64,000 nt of DNA from a bacterium (GTDB taxonomy: Bacteria > Pseudomonadota > Alphaproteobacteria > Caulobacterales > Caulobacteraceae), in the NCBI GenBank assembly GCA_030824495.1, contig JAVBXP010000043.1, positions 1 through 64,000 on the forward strand. Direction: 5' to 3'. Below, piece after piece: positions 25,137-33,892 of this stretch. The position numbers were made by a program, and so were the translations under genes. How positions within the stretch are numbered: position 1 is the stretch's first letter; each line of letters opens with the position of its first letter. The notes beneath the pieces were generated by a model. The model was not told where the DNA came from, did no database searches, and saw only the letters and a list, made by a program, of their open reading frames with translations.

Positions 25137-27285
25137 GCTGGGTATGGCGGGCCACGTCCTCGGGATAGAAGAACACCTCGCGCAGCTTGCCTTGCGAATA
25201 GAGCAGGGCCTGGTCGGCGAAGTGCGGCGAGGTCGGATCGCCGCTCTCGCCCCCGGCGGAAACAGCGACAGCCTTGATCCTCGGGCCGAACTCGACGGCG
25301 GCGACGAAGCTGTTGCCGCTGGTCCCGTAGTAGCGCTTCGTGCCCTCGTAGCGCTTGGCGCCGAACGAGGCGAGCGAGCCCCATTGGGCCGAGGTGAAGG
25401 CGACGGGAAGGCTGGGCTTGGCGTCGTCGAACGTCTGGACGATATCCCCATTGATCCGCTGATAGCGGTTGATCTGCCCCCACGGCGTGCGCCAGTCGCC
25501 GAAGTCGGCGGTCAGGCGGTCCGAGGCTTCTGCGAGCGCCGCCAGCTTCTGGTCGGGGCTCGAGGACGTGGTCATGTAATCGTAGACCGAGACGCTGGCG
25601 CGCTTGGCCTTGGGCCCGGCGTCGGCCCACAGGGCCTCGCCCCAGAACACCGCCAGCGAGGTCGGGACCGAGGTTTCCGACCACTTGTAGTCCCAGCTCC
25701 GCAGCGCCTCGATGGGGCCGGCCAGTTTGGCCCGGCGCGGGTCGGCGGCGGGCAGGGCGTCATAGGCGGCGGTCAAGGTCGGCAGCAGCTGGGCGAAGGC
25801 CGGCAGGTAGGGATCGTAGGCCGCGCTCACCAGGGCAGGCAGGGTGAAGTCCTTGCGGTCCTTCAGCACCAGGGTGGCGTGGGTCCCGCGCGGATTGGGG
25901 CCGGCGCTATCCATGTAGCGTGGATAGTCCTGGCGCTTGGGGCTGTGCTCGCCGGCGGCCGAATAGGGCCAGTCGTTGGTGTTGAAGATCCAGCCGTTGG
26001 CGGGTGTCAGCAGGTGGGGCGCTTCGTTCAGCGCATGCAGCCCCTGCCAATCGGTCGCCGGGTCCGAGCCGTCCACCGGCTTAGTGTAGTCGAACCGGTT
26101 GTCGCGCCGTGGAATGAACTGCGGGTGCAGATAGGCGATCTGGCCCTTGGTGTCGGCGAAGATGGTGTTGTTCGAGGAGTTGGCCCGCAGTTCGGCGACC
26201 TTCAGGAACGAGGCGTAGTCCTTGGTCTTGGTGCGCAGGAACGATTGGCTCAGCGCCTCGACCGGCTTTTGCATCAGGGCTATCGCGATCCACTTGCCGT
26301 CGGCCTTCCGGACGATCGGGCCGTGGTGGGTGCGGTAGACGGTGAAGCTCTTGCTCGCCATTTCGCCGCTCGCGGCGCGGTAGGGCACGGCGATGGTGGA
26401 GACGGTGACCGGGCGTTCCTCGGCCCCGTAACGATAGAACAGCTTGCCGTCCTTCTCCACGATGGTCTCGGCGAACTCGTCCACCACATCGACGCCGCTG
26501 GAGGTGTGCATCCAGCCGGCGTGTTCGTTGAAGCCTTGGTAGATGAAGAACTGGCCCCAGGTCACTGCGCCATAGGCGTTCAGTCCCTGGTCGCTGGTCG
26601 CCTGCAGTTCGGAGCGGAAGAAGAACGAGGTGTGCGGATTGATCAGTAGCAGGGCATGACCATCCTTGGTGTTGGACGGGGCGATGGCGAAGCCGTTGGA
26701 ACCGGTCGGCTCCTTGAACCGGACGTCGGCGTCGGGATCCAGCATCGCGGTCTGTGTGGTTCCATAGAAGGCCTCCAGCTCGCCGAGCGACACCCGCTCG
26801 ATGTCGCCGCCGATGCTGCCCTCGCTGAAGCTCAAGGCCATCCAGGGCTCGAACTTGGTGATCACCCGCGGTTTCACCTCCGGGTGGGTGGCGAGGTAGA
26901 AGTTCAGGCCGTCGGCCCAGGCGTTCATCAGGCTCTTCAGCCAAGCCGGGCTGGCGGCGTACTTGGCCTTCAGGTCCACCGGGTCGATGAACAGCTTCAT
27001 CCGCAGGTCGCGGTAGATCGCTGTTTCGCCCTCGGCTTCGGCCAGCCGTCCCAGGGCGTTGATGTAGTTGGTCTCGACCCGGTTGAAGTCGTCCTCGGCC
27101 TGGGCGTAGGCCATCCCGAACACCGCGTCGGCGTCGGTCTTGCCGTGGATGTGGGCGATGCCCCAGGTGTCCCGGGCGATGCTGACCTTGGCGGCTTGCT
27201 GCTTCAGGCGGCCCATCTCGTCGGCCCCGGCCGGAGAGCTGGCGACGAGTGCGCCGACGAACAGGGTCAAGGCCAGATGACGCAC
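25114..27285 (-). CDS. Penicillin-acylase-family amidohydrolase
   Basis: A 723-residue exported Ntn-hydrolase. It has a signal peptide (VRHLALTLFVGALVASS, ending AGA), an alpha-chain with the family motif VSIARDTWGIAHIHGKTDADAVFGMAYAQAEDDFNR (cited here only as a block at residues ~35-70), and the beta-chain whose N-terminal nucleophile Ser follows Gly in GSNGFAIAPSNTKDGHALL. Members cleave amide bonds of beta-lactams, acyl-homoserine lactones or N-acyl peptides; aculeacin-type acylases quench quorum signals. The GTG start at 27285 has GGAG six bases upstream. Its 3' end is duplicated downstream. Confidence 0.9.
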   Translation of the reverse strand: MRHLALTLFVGALVASSPAGADEMGRLKQQAAKVSIARDTWGIAHIHGKTDADAVFGMAYAQAEDDFNRVETNYINALGRLAEAEGETAIYRDLRMKLFIDPVDLKAKYAASPAWLKSLMNAWADGLNFYLATHPEVKPRVITKFEPWMALSFSEGSIGGDIERVSLGELEAFYGTTQTAMLDPDADVRFKEPTGSNGFAIAPSNTKDGHALLLINPHTSFFFRSELQATSDQGLNAYGAVTWGQFFIYQGFNEHAGWMHTSSGVDVVDEFAETIVEKDGKLFYRYGAEERPVTVSTIAVPYRAASGEMASKSFTVYRTHHGPIVRKADGKWIAIALMQKPVEALSQSFLRTKTKDYASFLKVAELRANSSNNTIFADTKGQIAYLHPQFIPRRDNRFDYTKPVDGSDPATDWQGLHALNEAPHLLTPANGWIFNTNDWPYSAAGEHSPKRQDYPRYMDSAGPNPRGTHATLVLKDRKDFTLPALVSAAYDPYLPAFAQLLPTLTAAYDALPAADPRRAKLAGPIEALRSWDYKWSETSVPTSLAVFWGEALWADAGPKAKRASVSVYDYMTTSSSPDQKLAALAEASDRLTADFGDWRTPWGQINRYQRINGDIVQTFDDAKPSLPVAFTSAQWGSLASFGAKRYEGTKRYYGTSGNSFVAAVEFGPRIKAVAVSAGGESGDPTSPHFADQALLYSQGKLREVFFYPEDVARHTQRTYRPGQ

Positions 27286-27489
27286 GCTGATCTCCACTAC
27301 CGAATTGGCCGCGCGGGAACACCCCGGCAATCTCTGCGTCTCTATAGCGAAGCTGGGGTGGTTTTGCCGCGAGACGTTAGGGCGCAGGTCAGATTTCCCT
27401 GATTTTGCTAGGGTGGCGCTAGTTCAGCCTGTTGAGCGCTCGTTTTCGCCTCTTGGCGAGGTCAAGGCGCGCGTACGGAAGGGTTTGTC

Positions 27490-27993
27490 GTGAAGTTGCT
27501 TGCGTTGGGATTGACTTTGTCTCTGGCGGCTTGTGCGAGCCCGCGGGGCCCCGAGGTCGCCTACCACGGTGCGCTACAGCCGGGTTCCGGCACCTATTCG
27601 TTCGTTGGCGGTGATCGCGGGCCGGAGCGCGCCGAGATTGAAGCCGCCGTCGGCCGACAACTCGCCGCCGATGGCTACCGGCAGGTCGAGCGCTCGCCGG
27701 ACTACGTCGTCGAGGTCCTGTTCAGCGCCCGTCCGGCCAAGGTCGGAGCCTATGAGAAGCTGGCCGCCGAGACGCCAGAGTGGAAGGTCGCTCCGGTCAA
27801 GACGCCGTGGTGGCGGCTGCGCAAGCCCACGGTGGGCGAGGTGACGATCCGGTTTGTCGAGGCCAAGTCCGGGGTCGAAACCTATCGCGCGACGGCCACC
27901 ACCGGACGAGCGGACTTGGGCAAGACCGCCGCCCAGGCGGCCGCGAAATTCGATGAACTGGCTCACGCCGCGGCGCGGCCGCCGGTCACCTGA
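27490..27993 (+). CDS. Hypothetical lipoprotein (DUF4136-like)
   Basis: A 167-residue protein with signal peptide MKLLALGLTLSLAAC ending in a lipobox. YSFVGGDRGPERAEIEAAVGRQLAADGYRQVERSPDYVVEVLFSAR (around residues 37-82) has the pattern of DUF4136-type lipoproteins, where a small exported domain follows the lipid anchor. The tail carries VTIRFVEAKSGVETYRA. The start is GTG at 27490. It is convergent with the CHASE2 kinase gene (8-bp gap). Function unknown. Confidence 0.75.
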   Translation: MKLLALGLTLSLAACASPRGPEVAYHGALQPGSGTYSFVGGDRGPERAEIEAAVGRQLAADGYRQVERSPDYVVEVLFSARPAKVGAYEKLAAETPEWKVAPVKTPWWRLRKPTVGEVTIRFVEAKSGVETYRATATTGRADLGKTAAQAAAKFDELAHAAARPPVT

Positions 27994-28001
27994 CACCAGA
28001 C

Positions 28002-30383
28002 CTAATAATCCTCGTGCGCCCAGGCTTCGTCCTGCTCGGCGCGGGGCAGGGTGAGGGTGAAGCGCGTGCCTTCGCCCAGAGCGCTGTCGCAGCTTATCTG
28101 ACCGCCGTGCCGTAAGATCACCGTCTGTACGAAGGTGAGGCCAAGCCCTACGCCGCTGACCTGTCGTCCCCCGGCCGGCGTCGAGCGCTGGAAACGTTCG
28201 AACAGGTGGGCGAGGCTCTCGGGCGACATGCCCCGGCCCTGGTCCTGGATAGTGCAAACCACCTTCGCATCGACGCCGTCGCCCACGCTGGCGATGCGGC
28301 ATTCGACCTTGGTTGCGGGCTCGCTGTACTTGAGGGCGTTGTCGATCAGATTGATCAGGGCGCGGGTCAGCAGCGTGCGGTCGGCCAAGACCAGATGCTC
28401 CTCCTCGCAGCCCTCGGCCTGAACCTCGATCGCGCGTGACCGCGATTGAGGCCAGAGGTCGTCGATAGCGTCGAGCAGGATGTCGGAGAGGTTGACGGTC
28501 TCCAGGGTGTATCGCTCGCTCTCAGCTCGGGCGAGGCTCACGAAGTTGTCGGCCAGGGCCAGGGTGCGCCGCGCATAGGCCTCCACCCGTTGAACCGTGC
28601 CTTGAGATATGCCTTTGCCCTGGTCCTCGGCCAGCAGGGCGAGAATGGAAGCCTGAGGCGAGCGCATGTCATGCGACAGCAGTTCCAGAACCTGTTCACG
28701 CTGGCGCGCAGCGGTCTTGATGGCCGTGATGTCGCTGAACCGCGCGATCCAGCCGGTGAAGGCGCCGGTGGAATCTGCGAAGGCGCTGAAGCGCAGGTGA
28801 TAGGTCGAGCCATCCGGGGCGTCGACTTCGCCTTCCACCCCGCCTTCGTCGGCGGTCGGGATATGGAACACCTCGATGACGTGCGCCATCGCCCGGCCCA
28901 CCGGATCTGGCGCGTTCAGGCGGCTGAACAGGTCTTGGGCCGCGGTGTTGGCGATCAGAACGTGGCCGCCGGCGTCCGCGACCAGGGTGGCGTCGGGCAG
29001 ACCGTCCAGAGAGTCGGACATGAACCGGCGCAGGTCGCGCAGGTTGCGCACCGCCTGGTGCATCAGGGCCACCTGGCGGCCGATGACGTCGTCCGCCGCG
29101 AGCGACAGCGCCGGCGGGGATTGCGGCAGGATGCTGGGCTCCTGGGTCAGGGCGTCCAGCTCATCGACCATGTAGGCGCTGGCGGCCTCCAGCCGTCGCC
29201 AACTCCAGATCGGGTAGACCAGCGCCAGGCCCGCGATCGCCGCAGCGGGCGGCGCCCAGATCCGCATGACCAGCAGCAGGCCGGCGGAAACGGCCAGGGT
29301 CGAGGCGATCAGCGCCAGACCAAGCACCATGTTGGCGCGCGGCCGAAGTCTCAGAAGGCCGGCCATCAGCACCGCCAACGGCGTCAGCGATAGCGCCAGG
29401 ACCCAGCCGACGGAGGCGGGGTGGATCGCGCGCCCAGTCAGCAAGGCGTCCAGGATGTTGGCCTGGAGTTCGACGCCCGACATCACCTCGGTCTCGCTGG
29501 TCAGCGGTGTCGGATAGCGGTCGCCAAGTCCCTCACCGGTGGCGCCGATGAGCACCAGGCGACCCTCGAAGATCTCTGGTGGAACCTCCCCGCGCACGAC
29601 GTCGGCGAAGGGGACCGTCCGGAAGTGGCCCGGCGGACCGGCGAACGGGATCAGCATTCGCTCGTCACGCGTGAGGGTTGCCAGAGTTGCACGCCCCTTC
29701 CCCTCAGCGGTCGGCGCGGGAATAGCCAAGCCCAAGGCTTGGCGCCGCATCAGCTCCATCAGGTGCAGCCAACTGCGCTCGCCGCTGCTTTCGCCCATGA
29801 AAATGCTGCGCGCCACGCCGTCGCGATCGAAGTGCAGATTGACCTGGCCGATCCCCGCCGCGGCGGCCTTCAGCGGGCCGGCTGGCTCCAGCGCTTCGGC
29901 CGCTGCCCCGTTCGGTCCGGGGACCGAAATCAGCAAGGGCAGGAACACCGGCCCCGCTGCTTGCATCGCCGCAGCCAAGGCCAAGTCGGCCTTGGGGTCT
30001 GCGTCCGGTTCGACGAACAGGACGTCGTAGGCGATGGCCTTGGGCTTGGCCTCCGCCAGGACGTTCAACAGATCGGCGTGCCGGGTTCGCGGCCAGGGCC
30101 AGCGTCCCAGTTCCTGCAGGCTGGGATTGTCGATCGCGATGATGACGATGTCGTCCAACGGCGGGCGCTGACCCAGTTGCATCAGTGCGTCGTAGATCGC
30201 CGTGTCGGCGCGATCGAGGGTCTCGTTCACCACCATGTAGCCGACGATCGATGCGGCGAGCACTGCGGTCAGCGCCCACTCGATAAACACGCGGCGCCTG
30301 GAGGGGCCGCGGCCGGGACGTCTGGCGCGAGGGGCGGCTGCGGTGGTCAGCCGCCGATCCTGAACTGCTGGACGGGCGACCAC
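28002..30383 (-). CDS. CHASE2-domain sensor histidine kinase
   Basis: A 793-residue membrane kinase. It has an N-terminal TM (residues ~33-50) and a periplasmic CHASE2 domain, ~50-330 (TAIYDALMQLGQRPPLDDIVIIAIDNPSLQELGRWPW region, and FEGRLVLIGATGEGLGDRYPTPL). Three TM segments (~335-400), a PAS-like domain (~440-560; DATLVADAGGHVLIANTAAQ), the H-box LELLSHDMRSPQASIL and an ATPase domain (NLIDNALKYSE, QDQGRGMSPES, GVGLGLTFVQ) follow. The start is GTG at 30383, inside the preceding FecR gene (37-bp overlap). It is the likely partner of the response regulator at 31672, with the FecR/LysM protein between them. Confidence 0.9.
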   Translation of the reverse strand: MVARPAVQDRRLTTAAAPRARRPGRGPSRRRVFIEWALTAVLAASIVGYMVVNETLDRADTAIYDALMQLGQRPPLDDIVIIAIDNPSLQELGRWPWPRTRHADLLNVLAEAKPKAIAYDVLFVEPDADPKADLALAAAMQAAGPVFLPLLISVPGPNGAAAEALEPAGPLKAAAAGIGQVNLHFDRDGVARSIFMGESSGERSWLHLMELMRRQALGLAIPAPTAEGKGRATLATLTRDERMLIPFAGPPGHFRTVPFADVVRGEVPPEIFEGRLVLIGATGEGLGDRYPTPLTSETEVMSGVELQANILDALLTGRAIHPASVGWVLALSLTPLAVLMAGLLRLRPRANMVLGLALIASTLAVSAGLLLVMRIWAPPAAAIAGLALVYPIWSWRRLEAASAYMVDELDALTQEPSILPQSPPALSLAADDVIGRQVALMHQAVRNLRDLRRFMSDSLDGLPDATLVADAGGHVLIANTAAQDLFSRLNAPDPVGRAMAHVIEVFHIPTADEGGVEGEVDAPDGSTYHLRFSAFADSTGAFTGWIARFSDITAIKTAARQREQVLELLSHDMRSPQASILALLAEDQGKGISQGTVQRVEAYARRTLALADNFVSLARAESERYTLETVNLSDILLDAIDDLWPQSRSRAIEVQAEGCEEEHLVLADRTLLTRALINLIDNALKYSEPATKVECRIASVGDGVDAKVVCTIQDQGRGMSPESLAHLFERFQRSTPAGGRQVSGVGLGLTFVQTVILRHGGQISCDSALGEGTRFTLTLPRAEQDEAWAHEDY

Positions 30384-31675
30384 TTTTCAAACCGTTGGCC
30401 GTCTCGGACCACGACCGACTGAACCCGCCAGTAGTACGTCCCGTCGGGCAGGTCGGTGACGGTCATGCGCCCCTCCGACAGCCCAGCCTGGTCCACCAGC
30501 GGGACGCCTTCCGCCTTGTCGGAGATTTGGAAGCGATAGGCGTGTTGGCCTTCGCCCTCGGGCTCCCACTGAAACAGCCAATGATCGCCGGCGGCGGTCG
30601 GCGCTGTCAGCTTCAATCCGTGTCTGTAGCGGGAGAAGCCGTAGGTATTGGGCATGCCTTCCAGACCATCAGCGTCCAGCGCGGTCACCTGCACAAACAT
30701 GGCGCCGTTCCCGACGTCCTTGAAGCTGGCGTACGGCCGGTCGACCGTCACTTCGTCAAGGATGTCCAGCAGGCCGGCGTCGGCCGCCAGTCGGGCGCGG
30801 TATTTCGCGGCGCCTGGCACGGGGGTCAGGTCGAACGCCACGTCGGGGTCATCCTGGACGCGACCGGGTGCGGCCACGCTGGTGGGCGGTAGCAGCGGGG
30901 CAGGCGTGGTCACCCCTTGGCGCGAAGCCTTCACGCCAAAAGCTTCGGGGGTCACTGAGGCTGAACTGTCGACAGCCGAGGCGACCTTCACCGTGCCGTC
31001 GACGACTTCGGTCCAGGCGCGTTCGGCCTCTGCGTCGTAGATCACCCGGAACATCGTGCCGCGCACGGCGGTGACGGACAGCGGCGTGCGGATGGTGAAG
31101 CCGTCGCGCGGCTTGGTCATCGGCTTCACGGTCGCTTCGCTGCGCCCGGCCTCCAGCGAGAACGTTCGTTCCACCGAGTCGGTCAGGGGGGTGTGGCGCA
31201 GCACCTCGATGCGGATGCGGCTTTGCGAGGGCAGGGCGACCTGTGAACCATCATTCAAGGCCAGCCGCACGGAGGCGTTTGGGCCGGTGGTGACGATGCT
31301 GCCCTCGGACAGCATCATGCCCCGGGTGATGGCGATGGTGCGCCCCTGGACGATGGCGCTGGCCTCGCCGCGGTAGCTGGCCACGCGCGCCTCGGTGGGG
31401 GTGGTGCGCAACAGGGCGACCGGAATTTCAAGCTTGGCCCCGATGGGCAGGCGGCGGGGGTTTGCGATACGGTTGCGGCGCTGGACGACGGCGTAGTCGC
31501 TGGTGCGCAGCAAGTAGTTGGCTGCCAGATCGTACAGCGTGTCGCCTCGGCGCACGACATAGACGACGGTCTCAACCTTGGCTTTCGGCTTTGGCGCGGC
31601 CCAAGCGGCCGCGGGCGCGACCACGGCCGCCGCGCCAAGGCTCGCAACAGCGGCGAGCCGGCTCAACTTACTCAT
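30347..31675 (-). CDS. LysM and FecR domain exported protein
   Basis: A 442-residue periplasmic protein. It has a signal peptide (ends AWA), a LysM-like peptidoglycan-binding domain at ~36-88 (YVVRRGDTLYDLAANYLL ... LPIGAKLEIP), a FecR domain at ~95-215 (AITRGMMLSEGSIVTTGPNASVRLALNDGS, LSVTAVRGTMFRV) and a beta-rich C-terminus with fibronectin-like strands (YRFQISDKAEGVPLVDQAG, DGTYYWRVQSV). It overlaps the response-regulator stop (ATGA) and the kinase start, so the three are translationally coupled. FecR-type proteins next to CHASE2 receptors probably feed a periplasmic signal to them (inference from recurring neighbourhoods). Confidence 0.9.
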   Translation of the reverse strand: MSKLSRLAAVASLGAAAVVAPAAAWAAPKPKAKVETVVYVVRRGDTLYDLAANYLLRTSDYAVVQRRNRIANPRRLPIGAKLEIPVALLRTTPTEARVASYRGEASAIVQGRTIAITRGMMLSEGSIVTTGPNASVRLALNDGSQVALPSQSRIRIEVLRHTPLTDSVERTFSLEAGRSEATVKPMTKPRDGFTIRTPLSVTAVRGTMFRVIYDAEAERAWTEVVDGTVKVASAVDSSASVTPEAFGVKASRQGVTTPAPLLPPTSVAAPGRVQDDPDVAFDLTPVPGAAKYRARLAADAGLLDILDEVTVDRPYASFKDVGNGAMFVQVTALDADGLEGMPNTYGFSRYRHGLKLTAPTAAGDHWLFQWEPEGEGQHAYRFQISDKAEGVPLVDQAGLSEGRMTVTDLPDGTYYWRVQSVVVRDGQRFEKWSPVQQFRIGG

Positions 31676-32385
31676 GAGACCGCGTATTCCTCCGCCTCGT
31701 CGACAAGCCGCTCCAGGCGATAACCGTAGCTGTAGACCGGAGCCAGGCGGAACCCGTGTTCGGGCCGCAGGCGCAGCTTGGTGCGGACCCGTGAGACATG
31801 CATGTCGAGCGTGCGCGTCGGCAGGTCGGGGTTCCGCCCCCAGACCGCTTCTAGAATGTGGCTGCGCGAGAGCGCCCGGTGGGTGTTGCGGAACAGCAGC
31901 AAGGCCAGGGTGAACTCCTTGGCCGTCAGGTTCACCACCTCTTCATTGATGGTGACCGTCTTGGCCGGGACGTTGAAACTGAAGTCGGCGAACTGCTCGA
32001 TGGGACCTGATCCCTGGGCGGGGTAGGTCCTACGCAACAGGGCGTTGACGCGCGCCACTAGCACCGCGGGTTGGACGGGCTTGACGATGTAGTCGTCAGC
32101 GCCGGCGTCCAGGCCCGCGACCACGTCCTCCTCCGCTGACCGCGCGGTCAGCAGCAACATCGGCGGCGGCGGTTCCAGGTTCTGACGCACCCAATTGATG
32201 ACCTCGACCCCGGTCAGATCCGGCAGGTTCCAGTCGAGCACGAGCAGGTCGAAGGTCTCTTGGCGCAAGGCGCTGATCAACGGGCGCGCGGCGCGGAACG
32301 ACCAGCAGACGTGCCCCTCATCCGTCAGCAGACGGGAGATGGCCTGGGTCTGGGCGTCGTCATCGTCGAGTGTTGCGATTCTCAT
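31672..32385 (-). CDS. OmpR-family response regulator
   Basis: A 237-residue protein. The receiver domain has the acidic pocket TLDDDD, the phospho-accepting Asp in LLVLDWNLPD (about residue 51), the Thr/Ser in LLTARS and the Lys in YIVKPVQP. The winged-helix output domain is LTAKEFTLALLLFRNTHRALSRSHILEAVWGR with TLDMHVSRVRTKL. ATG at 32385 is the family-typical start; a TTG at 32400 is in frame. It is first in the operon with the FecR/LysM protein and CHASE2 kinase. A palindrome at 32479-32499 lies in its leader and could be its own binding site. Confidence 0.93.
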   Translation of the reverse strand: MRIATLDDDDAQTQAISRLLTDEGHVCWSFRAARPLISALRQETFDLLVLDWNLPDLTGVEVINWVRQNLEPPPPMLLLTARSAEEDVVAGLDAGADDYIVKPVQPAVLVARVNALLRRTYPAQGSGPIEQFADFSFNVPAKTVTINEEVVNLTAKEFTLALLLFRNTHRALSRSHILEAVWGRNPDLPTRTLDMHVSRVRTKLRLRPEHGFRLAPVYSYGYRLERLVDEAEEYAVS

Positions 32386-32478
32386 GACCAAAAGGTTCAA
32401 TTCTCTATGTGCTCGAACATCTTAGATGTTGTTGGCGCTAGGAAAATATCCAATCGGTCAAAACGTCGCCGGCGGGTG

Positions 32479-32499
32479 TAAACAAATGCAAACTTTACA
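32479..32499. promoter_or_regulatory. Palindromic site A between the response-regulator operon and 32676
   Basis: GTAAA-11 nt-TTTAC, in an AT-rich stretch 94 bp upstream of the response-regulator ATG (minus strand) and 177 bp upstream of the + gene at 32676. The full ~24-base word recurs in opposite orientation at 33442-33461 with one substitution and one base missing in the spacer. The spacing between the half-sites suits binding by a dimeric regulator; the adjacent OmpR-type protein is the obvious candidate (inference). Confidence 0.5.
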
Positions 32500-32675
32500 G
32501 TTTGTGGCGTGATTTCCCTGAGGTTTTGATGCGCTTGGACCTCGGTGGTCGGCGCGGTTCGGCTTGGCTCGGAGGTCATCCGGTCCTGGTTGGGAAGCGC
32601 TTTGGTTGCGTTGTAGGCATCCGACGCATCCGTGAGATGCGGCTCCACTGAGTGTTTTTGCGGGGGCGCAGCTTG

Positions 32676-33344
32676 ATGTACGCGATCCTTCCAGGCGTGG
32701 CGACGCTGGGCGCGGCGGGTCTATTGGCCTTCATGGTTGCTCATTCAGCGGTTCGGCGCCGCCAAGCCGCTCACCTTCCGGCGGGCGCCGGTTTGGCGAT
32801 GGCGGCGGGTGGAATGACCTGGGCGGCGAGCGAGGCGACACGGCCGCGATTGGTGGTGACGAAGTTCGGCGCCGAGCCGGCGGCGCGGCCTGCCATGGGC
32901 GCTGACGAGAACGTGGCGGTTCGACTGGACCGCTTGCGCCAAGCCTTGGACCAGCTGACGGGCCTGCTGCTGATTGGGACGGCGGGGGAGGATGGCCAGG
33001 CGAATTTCCTTGCCAGCCTTGGAGATAGCGGCGGTCTGGTCGAGCGCGAAGTGGCCGCCTCGGCGATCGCGATGCGGCGGCTTGGAACCTTGATGCTGAG
33101 CGCGGGCGGGGGGGAAGCCTTCCTCGTGGCGCGGTCGGCGACGGGGGCGGCGAGCGGCGAGCAGCAAGACGCGCGGGCGATTTGGTCGGACTTCCTCGCG
33201 GCGCTCGCCTTCCTGACCGGCGCCTGCCAGCGCCGCAACTCGACGATCCATCTGGAAGAGGTCGAGGATACGGCTCTCGCCATTGAGGGGCTGTGTTTCT
33301 CGCTGGCCCGGACCGCGCGCCTGCAGCGTCTGCTGGGCGCCTGA
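32676..33344 (+). CDS. Hypothetical protein with N-terminal membrane anchor
   Basis: A 222-residue protein. Its first 22 residues (MYAILPGVATLGAAGLLAFMV) form a TM anchor. A second short hydrophobic patch (AAGGMTWAASEA) follows, then a helical, Leu/Ala-rich domain (VRLDRLRQALDQLTGLLLIG and TAIEGLCFSLARTARLQRLLG-like blocks). I see no known motif. ATG at 32676 follows GCGGGGG; a GTG at 32652 is in frame. Divergent from the response-regulator operon and flanked on both sides by the paired palindromes. Confidence 0.65.
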   Translation: MYAILPGVATLGAAGLLAFMVAHSAVRRRQAAHLPAGAGLAMAAGGMTWAASEATRPRLVVTKFGAEPAARPAMGADENVAVRLDRLRQALDQLTGLLLIGTAGEDGQANFLASLGDSGGLVEREVAASAIAMRRLGTLMLSAGGGEAFLVARSATGAASGEQQDARAIWSDFLAALAFLTGACQRRNSTIHLEEVEDTALAIEGLCFSLARTARLQRLLGA

Positions 33345-33686
33345 CCTCACCGCTTGCGCCTGTCGGGGCGGGCGCGTGCCGGAAAAGACATCGCCTAGAC
33401 GCTCGCCTGGAGGCGTAGGGTCGAGGCCATTGTATTATACTGTAAAGTTGCATTCGTTTACTTGCGCTGTAGCGGCGGGCATCCGCACAATTCAGGCAAG
33501 TTGAGATAAAATCCGACTTGGCTGGAAGCGCTCCAGAACACGTTGGATCAGTAGTCGGCTGCGGCTTGGTCGTAGCCCCAAAGCCCCGGTGGGGCGCCAG
33601 GAGACTCGCCGCCAACCCAGCCCCCCGACGCCAAACGGCGCGGTGGCGAGTCTCCGGCGAGTCCTGGGTCAGTAGGATTTTGTTGC
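33345..33686. other. Intergenic region holding palindromic site B
   Basis: 342 bp between the gene ending at 33344 and the small gene at 33687. It includes an AT-rich island (33431-33520) with site B, a likely promoter for the rightward small gene. An imperfect inverted repeat around GGGGCGCCAGGAGACTCGCC (33590-33609) and GGCGAGTCTCC (33645-33655) pairs GGAGACTCGCC with GGCGAGTCTCC, giving an 11-bp stem just before the ribosome-binding site of 33687. Confidence 0.5.
33442..33461. promoter_or_regulatory. Palindromic site B, inverted copy of site A
   Basis: GTAAA-10 nt-TTTAC, preceded by ACT. Its reverse complement matches site A (32479-32499) across about 24 bases with one substitution and one spacer gap. 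Read in this orientation, B points to the gene at 33687 exactly as A points to the response-regulator operon. Confidence 0.5.
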
Positions 33687-33842
33687 ATGATCATCGTCGT
33701 CGCCTGGGCCCTCGTCATCTGGCTTGTCATCCTGCTCGCCTTCGGGCCCGATCTGCTTAAGACCGTCACAGGCCGAAAGTCAGCGGAACCGGCGAAGGTA
33801 AAGTCGGCGAACTCCCGGAAGCACAAGACGGTCGCGCGCTAG
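33687..33842 (+). CDS. Small single-pass membrane protein (51 residues)
   Basis: MIIVVAWALVIWLVILLAF forms one N-terminal transmembrane helix, followed by a short, strongly basic tail (GRKSAEPAKVKSANSRKHKTVAR). AGGA lies about nine bases before the ATG, and an 11-bp stem precedes it. Codon use is ordinary for the window. No homologous family is recognised. Its promoter region contains site B, so it may belong to the FecR-CHASE2 regulon. Confidence 0.6.
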   Translation: MIIVVAWALVIWLVILLAFGPDLLKTVTGRKSAEPAKVKSANSRKHKTVAR

Positions 33843-33892
33843 CATAATCGCCAGCCATTGCGCCGAGCCGCGAAATCCCCAATTTCCGCTAG

